NCBI GenBank assembly: GCA_025362705.1
Contig: JANYFH010000107.1
Location: forward strand, 1-20,123
Reading direction: 5' to 3'
DNA: 20,123 nucleotides
Source of the DNA: Betaproteobacteria bacterium
Lineage (GTDB): Bacteria; Pseudomonadota; Gammaproteobacteria; Burkholderiales; Usitatibacteraceae
Below, one piece after another: positions 16,764 to 20,123 of this stretch (its first letter is position 1; each line of letters starts with the position of its first letter). A program made the position numbers and the translations under genes. The notes beneath the pieces are model-generated. The model had not been told where the DNA came from and did no database searches. It saw nothing but the letters and a program-made list of their open reading frames with translations.

Positions 16764-16958
16764 AAAACAGTTTAATCGAACGAGAGTATTTTATCAGATT
16801 TGGGAGGAATTGGTTAGCTGCGCAAGTTCCATTTTTTGGTGTCCGAGACGCGGATTCGAATTCTGAATCGAACTCGTCGCCGCTTGGAACAAGGCGATTC
16901 CATGCAAATTGATGTCGCTGAAGACTCATTTACATAATCCATCAAATGGAAGTTGACC

Positions 16959-17453
16959 TTACTCCGCTGCCACCACTTTCGGCAAATTCTTTTGGCGCTT
17001 TGCTGCTGCGCGCAGCTTCTTGCCGAGTTCCTCCATTCTCTTTAGACGCGCCTCCGCCGGCATCCATAAATCCACATCGTTTGTTTTTTTCACGCGTACC
17101 AGCGGATTCTTAAGAACCTCCCATTCATATTCGAATGTCGCCATGACGGCTGACCTTGGCATTTGGGCCTCCAACAGCATCGGCGTGGTTGTGCGCAATG
17201 CAAACCATTCTGCCTGGTCGCGGTTCGTGGTCCAAGAAATACCGTTGGTGGTATGACGCGCGAATCGCCCATAGCCGCGGTAAACGCTGAACTTGTCTGG
17301 CAACGACTCAAATCGCGCCAAGCCGATGTCCTCCATAAGGACGCGCTTGTCGGCTTCCAAGAACATTTTCGCAATTTCACCTCTGTCCAATTTCGACAAT
17401 GCATCTGTGAGGATGGACCCGCTCCGCCCACCTGTCCACGCGAAGAAAAGCAC
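16959..17453 (-). CDS. ADP-ribosyltransferase-like protein, probably 5'-broken
   Basis: The 164-residue frame opens at GTG 17451-17453 without a ribosome site. It contains VYRG (57-60), then ISWT (72-75) with DQAEWFA soon after, and FEYEWEVL (107-114). That spacing of Arg, Ser-Trp-Thr and Glu-x-Glu resembles the R-S-E layout of small ADP-ribosyltransferase-fold proteins, many of them phage or toxin related. A basic Lys/Arg-rich tail ends the protein. The coding reading continues upstream of the GTG (ITGGAWSA) to an in-frame TAA. A neighbouring frame that starts at ATG 17546-17548, with AGGGG before it, gives a protein-like N-terminus, so a one-base deletion near 17485 is likely. No antitoxin partner is evident. 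Family assignment is tentative, and enzymatic activity is not claimed. Confidence 0.55.
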   Translation of the reverse strand: MLFFAWTGGRSGSILTDALSKLDRGEIAKMFLEADKRVLMEDIGLARFESLPDKFSVYRGYGRFARHTTNGISWTTNRDQAEWFALRTTTPMLLEAQMPRSAVMATFEYEWEVLKNPLVRVKKTNDVDLWMPAEARLKRMEELGKKLRAAAKRQKNLPKVVAAE

Positions 17454-17473
17454 GGCTGACCATGCCCCGCCTG

Positions 17474-17548
17474 TTATTTTGCCGACCCGTCCTTATTCCA
17501 GGACAGCGCGTTAAAGTCCATGTTCCGTTTACGGGCGAATCTGGGCAT
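17474..17548 (-). pseudogene. Frame-shifted N-terminal piece of the ART-like gene (24 codons)
   Basis: The reading MPRFARKRNMDFNALSWNKD plus four residues ends at TAA 17474-17476. It has AGGGG about four bases before its ATG. Adding one G to the GGG run inside it joins the frame to the ART-like gene downstream and gives one continuous protein of about 196 residues. Alternatively it is a chance small open frame or a leader peptide. Confidence 0.35.
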
Positions 17549-17709
17549 GTATCCCCTGACAGCAACTAGAGGCTAGTGGAAGATAAAAGCGCTAGCAACA
17601 ATTGGTGAGAGCACAAGCAGTACGCTGGTGTGGTCGAGTGCATTTTTGCTGCCGTGGATCTCACTGTATGAGCTGTACCCGCTGCATAGGTTGGTTACCC
17701 GTTGGCAGA

Positions 17710-18987
17710 TCATGCGGATTGTTGCCCGGCATGAACTTCCACAGTGATGTGCGACAAGCCTTTGACTCGTTGCAGAATCGCATGGTAGAAATCGGGCCCA
17801 CGCTGCGATTGTTTGGTAACGACAGAAAGAACTGCGCCAAAGTGCCCAGGGCCAAGACGCCAGATGTGCAAATCGATTAAATTGTCCCCCGCCGTTTCGA
17901 CCGCCGAACGGACTTTTTTTGTCAAAGTATCGTCGGCACTTGCGTCCATCAGAATTGCACCGGTATCGCGCAGCAATCCGTATGACCAATTGGCGATGAC
18001 GCAAGCTCCCACGATCCCCGCTAACGGATCCATCCACAACCAGCCAAACGTTTTCGCGAGAAGCAGGCCGATGATTGCCAGCACCGAGACGGCTGCATCG
18101 GCAATGACATGAATGTAAGCGGCTCGCATATTGTGGTCGCGAGAATCCACATGGTGCTCGTCATCTTCATGGTCATGCTCGTCGAATCTCACAGTGTGCT
18201 CGCGACCTTCAAGTGCGAGTACCGCGGAGAATGCATGCGGCTCGGGAATAGCCGTCGTCGATTCAATAAAGTTGGATTTACGCGTAAACGCGAACACCTG
18301 GCGCGCGCCGTCGGCTCGAGTGGTGGTTACCGTTAAATCTTGTACAGGCGGCATGATGCCTTCACCCGCCGTCACGATGCGAAAAACCGGAGGCACACCA
18401 TCTTCGAAAATTGACAACGCCAAAACGCCCACCGCCGTGTCGATTTGTCGCACTTCCTCTTCATGGCCAACATGCTGTTCCTGGCCTTGGCCATGCGAAT
18501 GTCCATGGCTATGCCCATGATGGTCACCACCGCTCAACAACCATGCGCTGATGATATTTACAAACAAACCGACTACGGCAATCGGGATGGCTTCTGTGAA
18601 CTGAATGGGCACGGGTGAAAGGAGGCGGGCAATCGCCTCGTAACCAATCAGCAAAGCAATCATCGCTAAGATGATCGCGCTCGAAAAACCCGCGAGGTCA
18701 CCTAGTTTGCCCGTTCCAAAAACAAAGCGTGTGTCGTTGGCATGCTTGCGAGCATAGGTGTAGGCCAGGGCAGCAATCAGCATGGCGCCTGCGTGCGTGG
18801 ACATATGCAGGCCATCGGCCACCAATGCCAGCGAGCCGAATAGGCTGCCGCCGACAATCTCGGTGATCATCATCGCACTACATAAAACAATCACCCCCCA
18901 CGTTTTTCGTTCATTCTTGTCGTGGCCAGCCCCTAAGAAGACATGGTCATGACCTGCGGCAAATGGGGATTCGTAGAAATCATTCAT
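17710..18987 (-). CDS. dmeF: Cation diffusion facilitator, DmeF-type Co/Ni efflux
   Basis: The 425-residue inner-membrane protein exports divalent metal in exchange for protons. It has six hydrophobic segments. The metal site in helix 2 is HMSTH (61-65), the His-x3-His variant I associate with DmeF, and helix 5 has HVIAD (293-297). Helices 4 and 5 are separated by a long loop: a His run (156-175), an 85-residue soluble insert (about 184-268, LSIFEDGVPPVFR to EGREHTVRF) and a second His/Asp run (268-285). A cytoplasmic domain ends the protein (IDLHIWRLGPGHF). The start is ATG 18985-18987, with GAAGG (18993-18997) five bases before it; the GTG at 18993 overlaps that ribosome site and is unlikely. 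No DmeR/RcnR regulator gene is visible in the window. Metal specificity is inferred from family. Confidence 0.88.
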   Translation of the reverse strand: MNDFYESPFAAGHDHVFLGAGHDKNERKTWGVIVLCSAMMITEIVGGSLFGSLALVADGLHMSTHAGAMLIAALAYTYARKHANDTRFVFGTGKLGDLAGFSSAIILAMIALLIGYEAIARLLSPVPIQFTEAIPIAVVGLFVNIISAWLLSGGDHHGHSHGHSHGQGQEQHVGHEEEVRQIDTAVGVLALSIFEDGVPPVFRIVTAGEGIMPPVQDLTVTTTRADGARQVFAFTRKSNFIESTTAIPEPHAFSAVLALEGREHTVRFDEHDHEDDEHHVDSRDHNMRAAYIHVIADAAVSVLAIIGLLLAKTFGWLWMDPLAGIVGACVIANWSYGLLRDTGAILMDASADDTLTKKVRSAVETAGDNLIDLHIWRLGPGHFGAVLSVVTKQSQRGPDFYHAILQRVKGLSHITVEVHAGQQSA

Positions 18988-18992
18988 GGTCA

Positions 18993-18997
18993 CCTTC
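18993..18997 (-). promoter_or_regulatory. Shine-Dalgarno site deciding the dmeF start
   Basis: GAAGG on the minus strand lies five bases before ATG 18985-18987. It overlaps the alternative GTG, which argues against that codon as the start. Confidence 0.55.
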
Positions 18998-19029
18998 GGT
19001 TAAAAAAGTGAGCAACATCGATCAGTTGC

Positions 19030-19294
19030 TCATTGCATCGCCACACCGGGATCGGCGTCTTTGGCGCCAACGGGGACAATTGCGGTGATGCGGGTGTTGA
19101 AAGTGTACATGGAGTTGTTTTCAAGGCCGGGACTCTCGTACCAATAGCAATCACCGGTTCGGTCCGAGTCAGGTCAAGGAGTTGATGCCAAAGTTCTTAC
19201 CAAACTGGACACAGCCGCGCGTGTCTTGTCCGCAACCGATCAAATTGACCGCCACCACCCGATCACACCGTGCGCCAACGTACAGAGGTAGCCT
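19030..19294 (-). pseudogene. Decayed coding fragments of an unrecognised protein
   Basis: The 370 bp upstream of dmeF hold no intact gene, but two adjoining minus-strand frames read like protein. Frame A (19169-19294) gives 41 residues including VVAVNLIGCGQDTRGCVQFG and then a stop. Frame B (19030-19170) gives 46 residues including DCYWYESPGLENNSMYTFN and ends at TGA 19030-19032. Dropping one base near 19174 joins them into one reading. An in-frame TAA at 19295-19297 cuts off the 5' side, and no start codon with a ribosome site is present. Four Cys and several aromatic residues suggest an exported protein. I do not recognise the family. It could still be chance, but the composition of both pieces argues otherwise. 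Confidence 0.4.
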
Positions 19295-19357
19295 TTATTT
19301 CGGTGTAAAAAGTGAATTCTGCGCTGGATAGCAAGCGATTCAAGGCAAAGGTGTAGT

Positions 19358-19831
19358 TTGACTAAAGCGTTTACAGTTACGCGAGTTACTGCGGAAACGT
19401 CTGTGACCCGACAGCCACTGCGTCGGCATCCCTGGATGCGCACGGTTATGGTGCTGGCGTGGGTCACATTCTGGCTTAACACTGCACTCTTCCCGTGCTG
19501 CGAAGCGTTTGCCGCCGCCTTTGACGATCACTCCGATGACGAAACGCAAACGGTCTCCGCTTCAGTGCACATTCATGATGGAGACGAACCACGTTCCGAA
19601 CATTCGCATCATAACCCTGGTCCACCTTGTAGCCACGCCTTCAGCGCGGGGCCAGCCATAAATGGCGAGTACGCAGGACTGCCAGCCTATCGCGTTGAAT
19701 TAGCAGGGTATGCCGTCCTTGTGCCTCGATCCTTCATTGTGATCGCGTTAACGCAATCCGTAGTTCTCGCGCTTCGCGACTACCATCCCGCACCTCCCCC
19801 CGCCACCGTTTCCCTCTACTTACAAAATTAG
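19358..19831 (+). CDS. Small His-rich exported or membrane-anchored protein, metal-resistance type
   Basis: The 157-residue product has a basic N-terminus, one hydrophobic segment (about 28-54, ending FPCCEAFAAA), then a His/Asp-rich stretch with H58, H71, H73, H82, H84, H85, C91 and H93. A second hydrophobic patch (about 115-138) and a Pro-rich ending follow. The layout resembles small uncharacterised proteins (CzcI-like in form) that precede RND metal-efflux operons, so a periplasmic metal-binding or sensing role near an efflux system is plausible but inferred. The TTG start at 19358 has AAAGG seven bases upstream; ATG at 19436 is an alternative that would start right at the hydrophobic segment. 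It is divergent from dmeF across the decayed region. Its likely partners would lie beyond the window. Confidence 0.6.
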   Translation: MTKAFTVTRVTAETSVTRQPLRRHPWMRTVMVLAWVTFWLNTALFPCCEAFAAAFDDHSDDETQTVSASVHIHDGDEPRSEHSHHNPGPPCSHAFSAGPAINGEYAGLPAYRVELAGYAVLVPRSFIVIALTQSVVLALRDYHPAPPPATVSLYLQN

Positions 19832-20123
19832 CGCCTGCTGATTTAGCCATTCACTACACGCGCCTTTCAGCTGTGCATTCTCGCCAATCCGCTCGGACAT
19901 GCCATAGGTTTGAACGACGAGCGACGAGGTGGCAAATTCGTTGCTCACGTCACTATTCCTAAATAGCTTACATGGCGAAAAGCAAGCGCACCGCATCATA
20001 CAGGCCTACCTCGATATAGGCAGCGCAGGCCCCCCCTATCGGCATTGCAATATGGATCAATGGGAGCGCAGCACTAAAGCGGCACATTGTGCATGATAGT
20101 TTAGTTGACGATAGTTTGATCTG
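19832..20123. other. Non-coding stretch at the window edge
   Basis: No credible gene is seen in these 292 bases. They contain a run of seven C (20030-20036) followed by TAT, and a repeated GATAGTTT (20095-20102 and 20110-20117). This may be the leader region of a gene starting after the window. Confidence 0.4.

Larger units (their letters stand above)
16663..20123. mobile_element. End of a putative tRNA-Asp-integrated genomic island
   Basis: Left of this point is conserved chromosome (Npp locus, fabI, ppiD, tRNA terminator). From the tRNA fragment rightward the content is accessory: repeats, a broken ART-like gene, a metal efflux pump, decayed coding fragments and a His-rich small protein. 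No integrase lies in the window. In such islands it is usually next to the intact tRNA at the other end, which would be to the right, beyond 20123. Boundary evidence is good; the island itself is inferred. Confidence 0.5.

Noticed and set aside
16711..16929. 72-codon minus-strand frame between the tRNA remnant and the ART-like gene
   Set aside because: No ribosome site or protein-like motifs, and it spans the direct repeats and the tRNA-like string; better read as non-coding island end.
17573..17709. Minus-strand coding continuation after dmeF with a hydrophobic end (VLLVLSPIVASAFIF)
   Set aside because: It is the tail of a frame that overlaps dmeF out of frame, has no start or ribosome site of its own, and shows no recognisable family.
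20095..20117. Repeated GATAGTTT (15 bp period) at the window end
   Set aside because: Only two short copies at the edge; not enough to call an array, origin iteron or CRISPR.

Overview
The window reads as chromosomal DNA of a Gram-negative proteobacterium, most likely a betaproteobacterium. I infer this from the gene families, from a tRNA-Asp tail with the G-CCA end usual in beta- and gammaproteobacteria, and from the gene order. A Yej/Npp-type peptide ABC transporter, fabI and ppiD stand side by side; from memory Pseudomonas aeruginosa has the same order (nppA1A2BCD, fabI, ppiD, with hupB beyond). No species is claimed.

Layout. 65-1177 (+) is a lipoprotein-like protein with a class I SAM-methyltransferase fold. 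1260-12622 (-) is one long transport locus. In transcription order it has four tandem paralogous family-5 substrate-binding proteins, then the permeases YejB and YejE, then the fused double ATPase YejF. The first three binding-protein genes overlap by about 4 nt or abut; the fourth and yejB follow after 148 and 178 nt gaps, the latter holding a large dRS3-like palindrome. 12890-14639 (+) holds fabI and a short-chain dehydrogenase. 14664-16571 (-) is ppiD.

Upstream of ppiD lies an apparent island junction. A minus-strand terminator is preceded by only the last 21 nt of a tRNA-Asp gene (16663-16683), and the sequence then departs from tRNA. Everything to the right looks accessory: short GTGTACC repeats, an ADP-ribosyltransferase-like gene broken near its start, a DmeF-type cobalt/nickel efflux pump, fragments of an unidentified decayed gene, and a small His-rich secreted or anchored protein of a kind found at metal-resistance loci. 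I read this as the end of a tRNA-Asp-integrated element carrying metal-resistance cargo that continues past the window.

How the parts work together. The four binding proteins probably feed one YejBEF channel and so widen the range of imported peptides or peptide-like compounds. FabI and PpiD are housekeeping functions (fatty-acid elongation; periplasmic folding). No CRISPR array, rRNA, intact tRNA, integrase or transposase gene is visible. The most unusual content is the fourfold binding-protein array, the tRNA-Asp junction, the exported methyltransferase-like lipoprotein and the broken ART-like gene.
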